Numbered from the stretch's first letter, positions 8,417 through 17,516 are shown. The stretch: DNA of 64,000 nucleotides from Amycolatopsis australiensis (GCF_900119165.1 NZ_FPJG01000006.1:248001-312000); one strand, 5' to 3'. Translations and numbers: made by a program. The notes: generated by a model from the letters alone, not told the origin.

Positions 8417-10033
8417 GTGAGCGACGAGGGTCGTCTGGTCGCCGGTCGGTACCGCATCGTCGGCCGGATCGGCACGGGCGCGATGGGGGCCGTCTGGCAG
8501 GCGCACGACGAGGTCCTGGGCCGCACGGTCGCCATCAAGCAGCTGCTCCTCCAGCCGCACCTGGACGAGCACGACGCCGAGGACGCCCGGCAGCGGACCA
8601 TGCGCGAGGGCCGGATCGCGGCCCGCCTGCACCACCCGAACGCGATCTCCGTCTTCGACGTCGTCACCGACGACAACGGGCAGCCCTGCCTGATCATGGA
8701 GTACCTCAACTCCACCAGCCTGGCCGCCGTGCTGCAGGAACGCCGCACGCTGCCGCCGACGGAGGTGGCGCGCATCGGCGCCCAGGTCGCCGCGGCGCTG
8801 CGCGAGGCGCACGCGAACGGCATCGTGCACCGCGACATCAAGCCGGGCAACATCCTGCTCGCCGGCAACGGCACCGTGAAGATCACCGACTTCGGCATCT
8901 CCCGCGCCAAGGACGACGTCACGGTCACCAAGACCGGGATGATCGCCGGCACCCCCGCCTACCTCGCCCCCGAGGTCGCCATCGGCGGCGAGCCGGGACC
9001 CGAGTCCGACGTCTTCTCCCTCGGCTCCACGCTGTATGCCGCGTGCGAGGGCCAGCCGCCGTTCGGGCTGTCGGAGAACACGCTGAGCCTGCTGCACGCG
9101 GTCGCGGCGGGCCAGATCATCCCGCCGCGCCAGTCCGGGCCGCTGGCGAGCGTGCTGGCCGTGCTGCTGCACCCGGACGTCCAGCACCGGCCGACCGCCG
9201 AGGAGTGCGAGGAGCTGCTCGCGGCCGTCGCCCGCGGTGAGACGCCGCTCGGCGCCCCGGCCGACGAGACGGTGCTGGCGCCGTCCGCCGGCGTCCTCGG
9301 CGCGGCCGCCGTCGCGGACCCGAACGCGACCCAGATGTTCGACGAGGTCCCGGCGGGCCACTCGGGCACGCTGCTGAACGACCCGGCCCCGACCCAGGCC
9401 GTGCCGTACTACGACGAGGACGACTACCCGGAGGCCACCGGCTACCCGGAGGACGACTACGACGGGTACGGCCACCAGGCCGCGGGGAACGTGCCACCCG
9501 GACTGGCCGCGACCCGCGCGGTGCCGGTGCCGCCGCACGAGCAGAGCCCGTACGCGGACGACTACGACGACTACGAAGACGAGCCGGCCCCGCCGCCCCC
9601 GCCGCGGCGCCCGCAGACGAGCCCGGCGGACGAGGACGACGAGAAGCCCGGCGCCTGGAAGCGCCCGGCGATCATCGGCGGCATCGTGGTCGTGGGCCTG
9701 GTGGCGCTCGCCGTGTGGCTGCTGAGCCCGAACAACCCGGAGGCCCCCGCGGCGCCGGTGTCGAGCAGCAAGCCGGCGCCCGTCGCGACGTCGGAGTCGC
9801 TGCCGTCGACGACGGAGGATTCGGTCAGCACGGCGGACGTGCCGCCGCCTGCCCAGGAGACGACCTCGTCGGCCAGGCACACGTCCACTCCACGCGAAAC
9901 GCAACCCGTGGAAACGACCACTACGCCGAAGTCGACGACGCCGAAACCGCCTTCTACGACGCCGTCAACCGACACCAAGCCGACCGATACGCCAACTGGC
10001 GGCTCCAGCTCGAGCGTAGCCAACGGCGGATGA
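8417..10033 (+). CDS. Transmembrane serine/threonine protein kinase
   Basis: A 538-aa Hanks-type kinase. It has a glycine loop IGTGAMGAVW near residue 18, VAIK lysine near 41, an intact catalytic loop HRDIKPGNILL near 138, and metal-binding DFG in KITDFGIS. The APE equivalent is YLAPEV. A long acidic Tyr/Asp/Pro juxtamembrane stretch (YYDEDDYPEATGYPEDDYDGY) leads to a membrane helix near 417-437. The extracellular tail is Ser/Thr/Pro-rich without PASTA repeats. The GTG start follows GGGAGG. All catalytic residues are present, so it should be active. The adjoining downstream gene encodes a degenerate kinase, a likely partner or substrate. Confidence 0.93.
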   Translation: MSDEGRLVAGRYRIVGRIGTGAMGAVWQAHDEVLGRTVAIKQLLLQPHLDEHDAEDARQRTMREGRIAARLHHPNAISVFDVVTDDNGQPCLIMEYLNSTSLAAVLQERRTLPPTEVARIGAQVAAALREAHANGIVHRDIKPGNILLAGNGTVKITDFGISRAKDDVTVTKTGMIAGTPAYLAPEVAIGGEPGPESDVFSLGSTLYAACEGQPPFGLSENTLSLLHAVAAGQIIPPRQSGPLASVLAVLLHPDVQHRPTAEECEELLAAVARGETPLGAPADETVLAPSAGVLGAAAVADPNATQMFDEVPAGHSGTLLNDPAPTQAVPYYDEDDYPEATGYPEDDYDGYGHQAAGNVPPGLAATRAVPVPPHEQSPYADDYDDYEDEPAPPPPPRRPQTSPADEDDEKPGAWKRPAIIGGIVVVGLVALAVWLLSPNNPEAPAAPVSSSKPAPVATSESLPSTTEDSVSTADVPPPAQETTSSARHTSTPRETQPVETTTTPKSTTPKPPSTTPSTDTKPTDTPTGGSSSSVANGG

Positions 10034-10046
10034 TCGAGGACCCACC

Positions 10047-11117
10047 TTGAGTTCTGAAGGCACCATCGTCGGCGGCCGGTTCCGGCTGGACCAGCCGATC
10101 GGCCGTGGCCGCGCGGGCATCGTGTGGCTGGCGTTCGACACGCGGCTGTTCCGCACCGTCGCGATGAAGCGGATGTACCTGCCCGTCGGGGCTGGGGACC
10201 GCGCCGAGCAGGCGCGCGCCGCCGCGATGCAGGAGGGCAAGGACGCCGCGCGGATCGAGCACCCGTGCGCGATCAAGGTGTTCGACGTGCTGCCCGACGG
10301 CCAGGACGTCTGGCTGGTGATGGAGTACATCCCGTCGCGCAGCATGGCGACGTTCCTCGCCGAGCACGGCAGGCTCACCCCCGACCAAGCGGCGCACCTG
10401 GGCATCCAGCTGGGCAACGCGCTCACGGCGATCCACGCGGCCGGGTTCGTGCACCGCACGCTCGAGCCGGGCACGGTGCTGCTCGCCGACGACGGCGGCG
10501 TGAAGCTCACCGACATCGGCATCAGCGGCGGCGGCCCCAGCCCGGCGTACGTGGCACCCGAGGTCGCGCGCGGGCTGCCGCCGACCCCGGCCGCGGACGT
10601 CTTCTCACTCGGCGCGACGCTCTACACGTCCGTCGAGGGTGTCCCGCCGTTCGGTGACGACGGCCAGTCTTCGGAACGCCCGCCGCAGAACGCGGGCGTG
10701 CTCACCGAGGCGCTGCGCAAGATGCTGCGCATCGACCCGACGACGCGTCCGACCATGGCCGACACGGTCCGCTCGCTGAAGGCGATCACCGAGGGCCGCG
10801 AGACGGCGTTCATCCCGCCGACCGCGCCGGCCATCCCGACGATGCCCGCGGGACGGCCGCCGGTGCCGCCGGGGCCGCCGCCGTTCCAGCAGCAGGTCCC
10901 GCTCACGCCGCCGCCCGGCTACGCGGCCCAGGGCGCGACGCAGCAGATCCCGCCGGTACCGCAGGCCATGCAGTACGCGCCGCCGCCGGCACCGCAGCCG
11001 CAGCAGCAGGCCGGCGGACGGAACCTGCCGGTGTCGAAGAAGACGCTGGTCACCGTGGCCGCGATTCTCGCGGCCGTGCTCGTCGGCATCCTCGTCTCGG
11101 AGCTGTTCTTCGTCTAG
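10047..11117 (+). CDS. Kinase-like membrane protein, predicted pseudokinase
   Basis: A 356-aa protein with a complete kinase fold, followed by a Pro/Gln-rich linker and a C-terminal membrane helix near 333-354. The glycine loop (IGRGRAGIVW) and the ATP lysine (VAMK, about residue 40) remain. The catalytic loop reads HRTLEPGTV near 135, so the catalytic Asp, the Lys and the metal-binding Asn are replaced. DFG is DIG near 155. It is therefore probably catalytically dead and acts as a scaffold or allosteric partner for the active kinase ending 13 bp upstream. The start is TTG with GAGGA six bases ahead. Confidence 0.88.
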   Translation: MSSEGTIVGGRFRLDQPIGRGRAGIVWLAFDTRLFRTVAMKRMYLPVGAGDRAEQARAAAMQEGKDAARIEHPCAIKVFDVLPDGQDVWLVMEYIPSRSMATFLAEHGRLTPDQAAHLGIQLGNALTAIHAAGFVHRTLEPGTVLLADDGGVKLTDIGISGGGPSPAYVAPEVARGLPPTPAADVFSLGATLYTSVEGVPPFGDDGQSSERPPQNAGVLTEALRKMLRIDPTTRPTMADTVRSLKAITEGRETAFIPPTAPAIPTMPAGRPPVPPGPPPFQQQVPLTPPPGYAAQGATQQIPPVPQAMQYAPPPAPQPQQQAGGRNLPVSKKTLVTVAAILAAVLVGILVSELFFV

Positions 11118-12016
11118 GCCACCTTGGCGGTCGCCGCGCGCATGGCCGCCAGCAGCGTGCGGACGGCCGGGTGGCCCGCCGCCCGTGACGCCACCGCCGC
11201 GTGGATCGCGCGGACCGGCTCCGGGTTGCGGATCCGGCGGACGACCACGCCGGGGTGCGGGGCGCCGAGTCCCAGTTCAGGCACCAGGCCGACGCCGATG
11301 CCGGCGGCGACGAACCCCTGCGCCGTCTGGTAGTCCTCGGACTCGACGACGATGTTCGGCGCGAACCCGGCGGACGCGCAGGCACTCTCCAGGATGTCGC
11401 GGCAGACGCCCGGGAGGCCGTCGACGCCGACCCACGGCTCCTCGGCGAACTCGGTCAGGTCGAGCACGCGCTTGCGGGCCAGCGGGTGCGTTTTCGGCAG
11501 CACGGCGCGGTACGGGTCGTCGAGCAGGTGCACCAGCTCGACCCCCTTGCCCGGCGGGGTCTTGCGCGGGAAGACAGTGATCGCGACGTCGGCCTCGCCC
11601 GCTTCGACGTCCATCATCGGGTCGTCCGGCTCGACGAGCTTCAGGTCGAGGCGGACGCCGGGGTGCTCGCGGCGGACCGCGGCGATGGCGGGCGGGACCA
11701 GGGACGCTCCGGCCGTCGCGAAGTAGCGGATGGCGACGCGGCCGATGCGGCCTTCCTTGAGCTCGGTCAGCGCGGCTTCGGCTCGGGCCAGCTCGGCGCT
11801 CAGCGTCTCGGCGTGCTCGGACAGCAGCGCGCCCGCCGCGGTCGGCCGGACGCCGCGGCCGACGCGCTCCAGCAGCTCGGTGCCCGCTTCGCGTTCGAGT
11901 GCCGAGAGCTGCTGGCTGATCGCGGACGGCGTGTAGCCGAGGTTGCGGGCCGCGGCGGTGATCGACCCGCTGGTGATCACGGCGCGGAGGACCTGCATGC
12001 GGCGAACGTCGAGCAT
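11114..12016 (-). CDS. LysR family transcriptional regulator
   Basis: A 300-aa regulator with an N-terminal winged helix (MQVLRAVITSGSITAAARNLGYTPSAISQQ) followed by the periplasmic-binding-protein-like effector domain. It is divergent from an EamA transporter gene 103 bp away, which it most likely controls. An AGCTTAAGC palindrome at 12035-12043 in the shared promoter is a candidate binding site. Its stop codon shares the bases CTAG with the stop of the convergent kinase-like gene (11114-11117). The effector is unknown. Confidence 0.93.
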   Translation of the reverse strand: MLDVRRMQVLRAVITSGSITAAARNLGYTPSAISQQLSALEREAGTELLERVGRGVRPTAAGALLSEHAETLSAELARAEAALTELKEGRIGRVAIRYFATAGASLVPPAIAAVRREHPGVRLDLKLVEPDDPMMDVEAGEADVAITVFPRKTPPGKGVELVHLLDDPYRAVLPKTHPLARKRVLDLTEFAEEPWVGVDGLPGVCRDILESACASAGFAPNIVVESEDYQTAQGFVAAGIGVGLVPELGLGAPHPGVVVRRIRNPEPVRAIHAAVASRAAGHPAVRTLLAAMRAATAKVA

Positions 12017-12034
12017 GCCCCGATCGTACAGCTC

Positions 12035-12043
12035 AGCTTAAGC
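12035..12043. promoter_or_regulatory. Candidate LysR operator in divergent promoter
   Basis: A perfect GCTTAAGC palindrome (12036-12043) with flanking A/T bases lies midway between the LysR and EamA starts, where an autoregulatory LysR site is expected. The nearby GCAGTTAATTTCGC adds AT-rich promoter character. Assigned by position and symmetry only. Confidence 0.35.
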
Positions 12044-12119
12044 GTCCCTGCAGTTAATTTCGCTTGTCCTTACGTCTCGGGCGAGCGAAGCTGGCGCTTG
12101 TTCGGCGAAGGAGGACTGG

Positions 12120-13034
12120 GTGGGAGAGACGAAGACCCTGCTGCGGATCGGCGCGCTGGCGTTGATGTGGGGCTCGAGCTTCTTCTGGATCAAGCTGGGG
12201 CTGGGAATGTTCTCGCCGGTCCAGCTGGTGCTGGCGCGGCTCGTGCTCGGCGCGGCGATGCTGGTGCTGCTGTGCCGGCTGCAGCGCGCGCGGCTGCCGC
12301 GGGGCCGCCGGATGTGGGGGCACCTGGCCGTCGCCGCGTTCTTCCACAACGCCCTGCCGTTCCTGCTGTTCGCGATCGGCGAGACGACGGTCGACTCCGG
12401 GATCACCGGGGTGCTGAACTCGACGACGCCGCTGTGGGTGCTGCTGGCGGCGCCGCTGATGGGGACGTCTTCGCGGATGACCGGCACGCGCGTGGCGGGG
12501 CTGGTCATCGGGCTGGGCGGGATCCTGCTGATCTTCGCGCCGTGGCAGGCGTCGGGCCTGCTGAGCTGGGGCGCGCTGGCCTGCCTCGCGGCCGCGGCGA
12601 GCTACGGCTTCGCGTTCGTCTACGAGGGCAAGTACCTGTCGGACCCCGGGTTGTCGCCGTACGCGACTTCGGCGGGCCAGATGCTGCTGGCCAGCGGGTT
12701 CATGGTGCTGGCGGTGCCGGTGGGCGGGTTGACGCCGGTGCACGTGTCGACGGGTCCGTTGCTCGCGGTGCTGGTGCTGGGCATCGGGTCGACGGGCATC
12801 GCGTTCGCGTTGAACTACCAGCTGCTGGCCAGCGAAGGCGCGGTGGCGGCGTCGGTGGTCGGGTACCTGCTGCCGGTGGTCTCGGTGCTGCTGGGCGCGT
12901 TGTTCCTCGGCGAGCAGCTGCACCTGCGGGTGATCGCCGGGATGGTGGTCGTGCTCGGCGGCGTCGCGCTGACCCGGATCCAGAAGCGCGTGACGGCACC
13001 GCCGCTGCCGGCGCGGGCGACGGAACGCGTCTAG
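12120..13034 (+). CDS. EamA/DMT-family transporter
   Basis: A 304-aa membrane protein with about ten hydrophobic segments in two EamA repeats, typical of drug/metabolite exporters. The first repeat begins LLRIGALALMWGSSFFWIKLGL; the second covers LSWGALACLAAAASYGFAFVYEGKYL to VVLGGVALTRIQKR. The GTG start is preceded by AAGGAGGA, a strong ribosome site. It is divergent from, and probably regulated by, the adjacent LysR gene. The substrate cannot be told from sequence; amino acids or related metabolites are typical. Confidence 0.92.
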   Translation: MGETKTLLRIGALALMWGSSFFWIKLGLGMFSPVQLVLARLVLGAAMLVLLCRLQRARLPRGRRMWGHLAVAAFFHNALPFLLFAIGETTVDSGITGVLNSTTPLWVLLAAPLMGTSSRMTGTRVAGLVIGLGGILLIFAPWQASGLLSWGALACLAAAASYGFAFVYEGKYLSDPGLSPYATSAGQMLLASGFMVLAVPVGGLTPVHVSTGPLLAVLVLGIGSTGIAFALNYQLLASEGAVAASVVGYLLPVVSVLLGALFLGEQLHLRVIAGMVVVLGGVALTRIQKRVTAPPLPARATERV

Positions 13035-13711
13035 ACGAGACGGCGGTCGGAGGCCCAGCGGGACAGCTCGTAGCGGTTCGACAGCTGGGTCTTCCGCAGG
13101 ACGCTCGACACGTGCGTCTCGACCGTCTTCACCGAGATGAACAGCTCCGACGCGATCTCCTTGTACGCGTACCCGCGGGCCAGCAGTCGCAGCACGTCCC
13201 GCTCGCGCGGGGTCAGCAGGTCCAGCTCCGGGTCGTTGATCGGCGCCGAGCCCGGGCGGTCGGCGAACGCGTCCAGGACGAAGCCGGCCAGGCGCGGGGA
13301 GAACACCGCGTCGCCGTCGGCCACCCGGACCACCGCGCGGACCAGCTCCTTCGACGAGATCGTCTTCGTGACGTAGCCGCGGGCGCCGGCGCGGATGACC
13401 GCGATGACGTCCTCCGCCGCGTCCGAGACCGACAGCGCCAGGAACACGACATCCGGCAGCTCGGGACGCACGCGGCGCAGTACCTCGGCGCCGCCGCCGT
13501 CGGGCATGTGGACGTCGAGCAGGACCACCTGCGGCTTCGTGCGGGCGATGCCGGCCACCGCTTCGGCCACCGAACCCGCTTCGCCGACGACGCGGACTTC
13601 GTCGGTGATCGAGTCGAGCTCGGTGCGGACGCCCGCGCGGAACAGCGCGTGGTCGTCGACGAGGAAGACCTTGACCGGTTCCCGCTGGCTGTCAGTCACG
13701 TCGTCGAGCAT
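13031..13711 (-). CDS. LuxR/NarL-type response regulator
   Basis: A 226-aa regulator. The receiver has the acidic pair VDDH, the phospho-acceptor Asp in VVLLDVHMPDGG near residue 67, and the Lys in YVTKTISS. The C-terminal HTH is LTPRERDVLRLLARGYAYKEIA and ISVKTVETHVSSVLRKTQL. It starts 7 bp after the histidine kinase gene and forms a two-component pair with it. Its stop codon overlaps that of the convergent EamA gene at CTAG (13031-13034). Confidence 0.95.
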   Translation of the reverse strand: MLDDVTDSQREPVKVFLVDDHALFRAGVRTELDSITDEVRVVGEAGSVAEAVAGIARTKPQVVLLDVHMPDGGGAEVLRRVRPELPDVVFLALSVSDAAEDVIAVIRAGARGYVTKTISSKELVRAVVRVADGDAVFSPRLAGFVLDAFADRPGSAPINDPELDLLTPRERDVLRLLARGYAYKEIASELFISVKTVETHVSSVLRKTQLSNRYELSRWASDRRLV

Positions 13712-13718
13712 AGCCGCC

Positions 13719-15008
13719 TCACGCCGCCCCCTTGCCCGCTTTCACCGGCATGGCGAGCTGCACTTCCGTGCCCTCGCCCGGCGCGGTGCGGACCTTGCAC
13801 GTGCCGCCGTGCCGGGTCATCCGGCCGCGGATGGAGTCGGCGAGCCCGTGGCGGTCGTCCGGGACGAGCTCGGGGTCGAAGCCCTTGCCGCGGTCGCGGA
13901 CGAACACCGTCACCGCCGTCGGCTCGACCTCGGCGTACACGCTGACCTCGTCGACCCCGGCGTGCTTGGCCGCGTTGACGATGGCTTCGCGCGCGGCCTG
14001 GACCAGCGCGACCAGCGACTCGTCCAGCTCCGCGTCACCGACGACCACCTGGCCGACGGAGATCGCGAACGTGTCCTCGACCTCGCCGCACGCCGTGGCG
14101 AGCGCTTCCGACAGCAGACCGGCGGCCTCCTCGACGGTCTCGGCGGGCTTGCCGTAGCCGTTGGGTCCGTAGAGCCAGCCGCGCAGCTCACGTTCCTGGC
14201 TGCGGGCCAGCCGCGCGACCTCGCGCGGGGATTCACTCTGCTTCTGGATCAACGCGAGCGTCTGCAGGACGGAGTCGTGCAGGTGAGCGGCGATTTCGGC
14301 GCGTTCGTCGGTGCGGATGCGGGCCTTGCGCTCGTCGGAGAGGTCCCGGACCAGCCGCAGCCAGAAGGGTACGGTCAGCACGGCGACGCCGATGAGCGTG
14401 GCGATGACGGCGATCAGCGCGAACTGGACCTGGTCGAAGCTGCCGCTGCGGAGCACGACCACCCCGATGCCGGTGATCACCAGCGCGACGCCGGCGACGA
14501 TCCGGATCGCGGCCGACCAGCCGCCCCCGCCGAGGAACGCCCCGGCGAAGCCGTCCTTCGCGCCGACCTTCCAGCGGCGGCGCTGCGACTCGTCGGCCTC
14601 CCGCCAGACGACCGCGGCCCCGATCATGGCGACGGCGAGCGGCACGGCGACCCAGCCGCTGATGAACCCGGTGAGCGTCCCGCTGGCGACGGCGAGGCCG
14701 ACACCGAGCGCGATCAGGCCGAAGGCCTGCTGACGTTCCTTGGCGGTGGGCGCCTTCGCGGCTTCTTCGGTCTGCTGCTGGACGAAGACCCAGAGGAGCC
14801 CGTAGGCGAGCAGGCCGGCGCCGTTGAGGGCGGCGAGCAGCGCGAAGGCGGTGCGCACCCAGACGACCGGCAGGCCGAGGTGGTCGGCGAGCCCCCCGGC
14901 GACCCCGGCGACCGCCCGCCCGGACCGCCGCCGGTACATCTTGGGCTTTTCCGGGACGGCCACTTGCTCGCTGGTGACGTGGTCGAGGGACTCCTGCACG
15001 CCGTCCAT
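13719..15008 (-). CDS. PspC-domain sensor histidine kinase
   Basis: A 429-aa kinase. An N-terminal PspC domain (MYRRRSGRAVAGVAGGLADHLGLPVVWVRTAFALL) is followed by about four further membrane helices, a HisKA_3 dimerisation helix with the phospho-acceptor His (EIAAHLHDSVLQTLALIQKQ) and an HATPase domain (REAIVNAAKHAG, RDRGKGFD, HGLADSI). The start at 15008 places the PspC domain at the N-terminus; an upstream GTG at 15026 is possible. A separate PspC protein lies nearby on the other strand. This PspC-kinase-LuxR grouping recurs in actinobacteria and probably senses envelope stress; the signal is not known. Confidence 0.93.
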   Translation of the reverse strand: MDGVQESLDHVTSEQVAVPEKPKMYRRRSGRAVAGVAGGLADHLGLPVVWVRTAFALLAALNGAGLLAYGLLWVFVQQQTEEAAKAPTAKERQQAFGLIALGVGLAVASGTLTGFISGWVAVPLAVAMIGAAVVWREADESQRRRWKVGAKDGFAGAFLGGGGWSAAIRIVAGVALVITGIGVVVLRSGSFDQVQFALIAVIATLIGVAVLTVPFWLRLVRDLSDERKARIRTDERAEIAAHLHDSVLQTLALIQKQSESPREVARLARSQERELRGWLYGPNGYGKPAETVEEAAGLLSEALATACGEVEDTFAISVGQVVVGDAELDESLVALVQAAREAIVNAAKHAGVDEVSVYAEVEPTAVTVFVRDRGKGFDPELVPDDRHGLADSIRGRMTRHGGTCKVRTAPGEGTEVQLAMPVKAGKGAA

Positions 15009-15057
15009 GGTCACACGCGCGGGCACGGCGTTCCATCGGGGGAAATCCCTGATCCAC

Positions 15058-15935
15058 CTACGGCACGAGCGCGACGGCGAGCCCGGGATCGAACACCCCG
15101 CGGCGGCTGTGCGGCGCGGTTCCGCAGGGCCCGTCGGACACGCCGGGCGTGGTCAGCCAGAGCCCCTGCGGTTGCGGCGCCGGGGCGAGCCGCGTCCAGG
15201 CGCCGGTCTTCGCGCCGGCCGGATTGCAGGTGCCGGTCACGGCGGCACCGTTGCGGCTGGTGTCGGAGAGGGGCAGGTAGTCGGTGCGGCCGGTCGATGC
15301 GGCCAGGCGGGCCTGGATCGCCTTCGCCGTCGCGGTGAGCTGGTCGTCGGGGGCGTATCGGCCGACGTTGAGCGCGAACCCGGCCGCGTCCCGCACGTCC
15401 GCGTCGGCGAGCAACCGGGCCGCGTCGTCCGGGAAGCCGAGGTCGGAGACGTCGAGCAGCACGGTCGTGCGGGCGCGCGCAGAATGCGCACGGCGTCCGC
15501 GAGCGCGGCGGCCCGGCCGTCGTCGCACGCTCGCACGACGACGAGCGCGGGCTGCCCGGCGATCTCCCGCGCCAGCGCGGCGAACCACTCGTGGGCGGCC
15601 TCGGCGGGGCAGGCACCGGAAGCGTCGGCGAGCAGGACGGGCTGCCGCTTCGCCGTGGCCGCCGCGCGCACGAACGGTCCCGCTTCGCCGGGGACGGTGA
15701 TCCGGCGGGCCGCGGGCCGGTTCGCGATCCGGTCGCGGACCGTGTCGCGCGCGGGTCCGGGCGGCGCCGCCGGGACCCAGGTCGCCGCAGGGCCGCCGGG
15801 ATCGACGTAGAAATCGCCCGAGTCGCCCAGGAGTACGTAGTGCACAGCCTTCGACGGTGGCGGGTCGCCGCCCGCGTACGGGCCGCACGCTGCCAGCAGG
15901 GCGACGAGCGCGAGCACGGCGAGGCGGCGGATCAT
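15058..15935 (-). pseudogene. GH6-like lipoprotein interrupted by a frameshift
   Basis: The N-terminal frame starts at 15935 with a lipoprotein signal (MIRRLAVLALVALLAACGP), reads FYVDPGGPAATWV and continues to DAVRILRAPAR. The rest of the family fold continues in another frame: ARTTVLLDVSDLGFPDDA to GLWLTTPGVSDGPCG and the stop at 15058. The switch falls in a GC-only run at about 15470-15480, where one base appears to be missing. The fold resembles glycoside hydrolase family 6, but catalytic motifs are weak: the usual PPGESDG is TPGVSDG and EPD-type residues are absent. It is either a sequencing error in a divergent GH6-like protein or a real pseudogene. Confidence 0.75.
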
Positions 15936-16008
15936 GGCGTCATTCTCCGGGAAACCTCAGGGGCCATCCCCGATGTACGCCGTCTTCGCGTGGCGCATGC
16001 TCTTCGGT

Positions 16009-17286
16009 ATGAGTGGTGCGAGTGAGACGCGGGCTCCGAAGCCCGGTCCGTTGAACGGCTTCGAGGAGACCGTCAAGGACTTCTGGGTGAGCCGTCCCCG
16101 GCGGCCGCATGCGGGGCGGAAGCTGGCCGGGGTGGCCGCCGCCATCGGGTACCGGTACGGGATCGATCCCGTCGTCGTGCGGATCGCCCTGGTGGTCGCC
16201 ACCGTCTTCGGGGGGTTCGGCGTTCCGTTCTACCTGCTGGGGTGGCTGTTCCTGCCCGGGGAGGGCGACGAGGTGTCCGGCTTCGAAGGCCTGATCGGGC
16301 GCGGCCGGTCGGCCGTGTCGCCCGCGTTCGCCGTCGTCCTGTCCGTCCTCACCGTCGTCAGCGTCGGGGGCAGCTTCAGCGGCTCGTGGTTCGACGGCGG
16401 CGGCCTCATCAGCTTCGCGCTCATCACCGTCGCCCTCTACCTGCTGCACCGCAGCCGCGGCCAGGAGAACCGGCCGGCCCCGGTCGTTCCGCGGGCCCCG
16501 GCCTTCACCGGGAACGGAGCCTTCACCATGACCGACACCGCCACGGCCGAGGCCGGGGCCAAGCCGGGGTGGGACCCCCTCGCCGCCGACCCGGCGGGCT
16601 GGGACCTGCCCGACCCGCCTTCGGCACCGCCGCCCGCGCCGCCGACGTCGTCGTACCGGCCGCCCGAGCCGCGACACCGCTCCAAGGTCGGCTCGGTGAC
16701 CTTCGCGGTCGCCGTGCTCATCGCCGGCGGTGGCGTGCTCGCGAACCTCGACGGCAACGCCTGGTTCTCCGCGCAGCACATCATCGGCCTGGTGCTGGGC
16801 GTGGTCGGGATCGGCCTGGTCGTCGGCGCGTTCGCCCGCGGCGGCCGCGGCCTGATCGGGCTGGCCGTGCCGCTGGCCATCGCCGGGATGGTGCTGACGA
16901 CCGTGCCGTTCCAGAACTTCGACTTCCGCGGCGGCACGGGCGACCTCCGGGCCACGCCGCGCTCGGTGGCCGACGTCCAGCCGCGCTACCAGCACGCGGC
17001 CGGCGACATCGACCTCGACCTGTCGAAGCTGCCCGCCGGCGCGCCCTTCTCGACCGAAGTGGTCAACGGCGCGGGCGACACCACCGTCATCGTGCCGGAG
17101 ACCGCGGACGTCACCTACGACTGCAGCACCGGCGCCGGCTCGGCGTCGTGCTTCGACCGGTCCACCGACGGCATCAGCCAGGACGCGCTCACCGGCACCG
17201 ACAACGGCCCCGACGGCGTCGGCGGCCAGAAGATCACCCTGCACGTCAAGAACAGCGTGGGCAACGTGGAGGTGCGCCGTGGCTGA
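16009..17286 (+). CDS. PspC domain membrane protein
   Basis: A 425-aa protein. Residues about 25-85 are a PspC domain (VSRPRRPHAGRKLAGVAAAIGYRYGIDPVVVRIAL). Several membrane helices follow, with a Pro-rich cytoplasmic loop near 200 and a C-terminal extracytoplasmic domain (LSKLPAGAPFSTEVVNGAGDTTVIVPETADV). That domain resembles the DUF4097/LiaF-like beta solenoid tails found in PspC and envelope-stress proteins. The ATG at 16009 was chosen as closest to the domain; in-frame ATGs at 15934 and 15973 would run into the divergent gene's start. It probably works with the PspC-kinase/LuxR pair. Confidence 0.85.
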   Translation: MSGASETRAPKPGPLNGFEETVKDFWVSRPRRPHAGRKLAGVAAAIGYRYGIDPVVVRIALVVATVFGGFGVPFYLLGWLFLPGEGDEVSGFEGLIGRGRSAVSPAFAVVLSVLTVVSVGGSFSGSWFDGGGLISFALITVALYLLHRSRGQENRPAPVVPRAPAFTGNGAFTMTDTATAEAGAKPGWDPLAADPAGWDLPDPPSAPPPAPPTSSYRPPEPRHRSKVGSVTFAVAVLIAGGGVLANLDGNAWFSAQHIIGLVLGVVGIGLVVGAFARGGRGLIGLAVPLAIAGMVLTTVPFQNFDFRGGTGDLRATPRSVADVQPRYQHAAGDIDLDLSKLPAGAPFSTEVVNGAGDTTVIVPETADVTYDCSTGAGSASCFDRSTDGISQDALTGTDNGPDGVGGQKITLHVKNSVGNVEVRRG

Positions 17287-17509
17287 CCAGAACCCCTACG
17301 CCTACGACAACGAAACCCAGCCCGCGAAGCGCGGTACCGACGTCTTCACCCTGATCGTCGGGGTCGCGACGCTGCTGATCTCCGTGTACGTCCTCTCGGA
17401 CGGCGCGAGCTGGCTGCCACAGTTCGACTTCCGCTGGGTGATCGCCGGCGGCGCGGTGTTCGTCGGGCTGCTGCTCCTCGGCGCGTCGTTCGGCAAACGC
17501 CGCCGCTGA
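17279..17509 (+). CDS. Small two-helix membrane protein
   Basis: A 76-aa protein with two hydrophobic segments (VFTLIVGVATLLISVYVLS and FRWVIAGGAVFVGLLLLGASF) and a basic end. It overlaps the end of the PspC gene by 8 bp, so translation is probably coupled and the two belong to one operon. It has the form of small membrane partners found beside PspC genes. A strong terminator follows at 17517. Confidence 0.75.
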   Translation: MADQNPYAYDNETQPAKRGTDVFTLIVGVATLLISVYVLSDGASWLPQFDFRWVIAGGAVFVGLLLLGASFGKRRR

Positions 17510-17516
17510 AAGAACT

